NCBI RefSeq assembly: GCF_003172955.1
Contig: NZ_QGKR01000233.1
Coordinates: forward strand, 1 to 33,029
DNA from: Micromonospora acroterricola
Lineage (GTDB): Bacteria > Actinomycetota > Actinomycetes > Mycobacteriales > Micromonosporaceae
DNA: 33,029 bases
Direction of reading: 5' to 3'
Shown: in pieces, positions 32,868 to 33,029 of the stretch
Layout: each line of letters opens with the position of its first letter
Position numbering within the stretch: position 1 is the stretch's first letter
Made by a program: the position numbers and the translations under genes
The notes under the pieces: model-generated
Told to the model about the DNA's origin: nothing
Databases searched by the model: none
The model's input: only the letters and a program-made list of their open reading frames with translations

Positions 32868-33023
32868 GTGTCGTCGATCATCGAGCTGGGCGAGGTCCGG
32901 GAGGAGCCGACGTCGTCGCCGCCCCGCCGCCCGCGGGCCGCCGGCCGCCCGCTGTGGTGGGCGGCGGTGCTGCTCTGCCGCCGCCTCGACGGCCGGACCG
33001 CGCTGTGGCGGCTGCGGCCGTGA
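32868..33023 (+). CDS. Short reading frame at window edge, possibly the frameshifted start of a longer gene
   Basis: A 51-codon frame starting at GTG 32868 with GGAAGG 7 nt upstream, a very good start site. The first part reads SSIIELGEVREEPTSSPPRRPRAAGRP, then LWWAAVLLC, as if a transmembrane anchor or signal begins, but the frame turns into RRLDGRTALWRLRP and stops at 33021-33023. This looks like the cytosolic head of an actinomycete membrane-anchored protein, perhaps a beta-propeller type as I vaguely recall from Micromonospora. Its helix may be broken by an indel or sequencing error. The sequence ends 6 bp later, so this cannot be settled here. It is divergent from paralog 3. Confidence 0.5.
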   Translation: MSSIIELGEVREEPTSSPPRRPRAAGRPLWWAAVLLCRRLDGRTALWRLRP

Positions 33024-33029
33024 CCGGCC

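Overview
The window is high-G+C actinomycete chromosome, most likely from Micromonospora or a close relative in Micromonosporaceae. Support for this is the roughly 70% G+C, the GTG starts, the DUF3039/DUF3093/DUF3099/DUF3159/DUF3710/DUF4193/DUF7455 set of actinobacterial small proteins, and a gene order that, from memory, parallels the M. tuberculosis segment around sigA (suhB, cei, DUF4193, DUF3093, dut, DUF3710, OB-fold protein, DUF3159, ceoC/ceoB, APC permease, TRAM methyltransferase, then dxs). It reads as core chromosome. There is no tRNA, rRNA, prophage, IS element or CRISPR array.

Layout. 1-3300: D-aminoacyl-tRNA deacylase and a class I methyltransferase (minus), an HhH-GPD DNA-repair protein (plus), and a small toxin/ribbon-helix-helix antitoxin pair (minus). 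3300-6610: DUF3099 membrane protein, the pseudouridine-salvage pair psuG-psuK (minus, overlapping), DUF3039 zinc protein and a TRIC-type channel. 6610-11000: a superfamily 2 helicase, a repeat-bearing gap, a DUF7455 zinc protein and the principal sigma factor. 11200-17450: suhB-like phosphatase, Cei-like protein, DUF4193, an unknown membrane protein, DUF3093, dut, DUF3710, OB-fold protein and DUF3159. 17460-21080: two RCK (TrkA-type) proteins divergent from a KimA-like APC potassium permease. 21069-25608: TRAM RNA methyltransferase, anmK and dxs. 25659-32750: a secreted protein and three paralogous multi-membrane GT-C-like proteins. 32868-33023: a short or broken reading frame that runs to the window edge.

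How the genes work together. psuK and psuG degrade pseudouridine to uracil and ribose 5-phosphate. The RCK pair plus the KimA-like permease looks like a potassium-uptake unit with no TrkH/TrkG in sight. dut, the HhH-GPD protein and the helicase serve nucleotide or DNA maintenance. anmK recycles cell-wall sugar and dxs feeds isoprenoid synthesis. The three GT-C-like proteins may act in envelope glycosylation, but that is inference.

The most notable patterns are these. (i) Transcription-unit-first genes split into those with a clear Shine-Dalgarno sequence and those with none but a TANNNT box 6-9 nt before the start codon, which suggests leaderless mRNAs. (ii) The KimA-like permease keeps all five residues I recall as potassium ligands and sits next to the orphan RCK pair. 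(iii) There is a tandem and convergent trio of GT-C-like paralogs. (iv) One 11-bp motif occurs as competing inverted repeats before the OB-fold gene. I did not find a clearly new multi-gene system.
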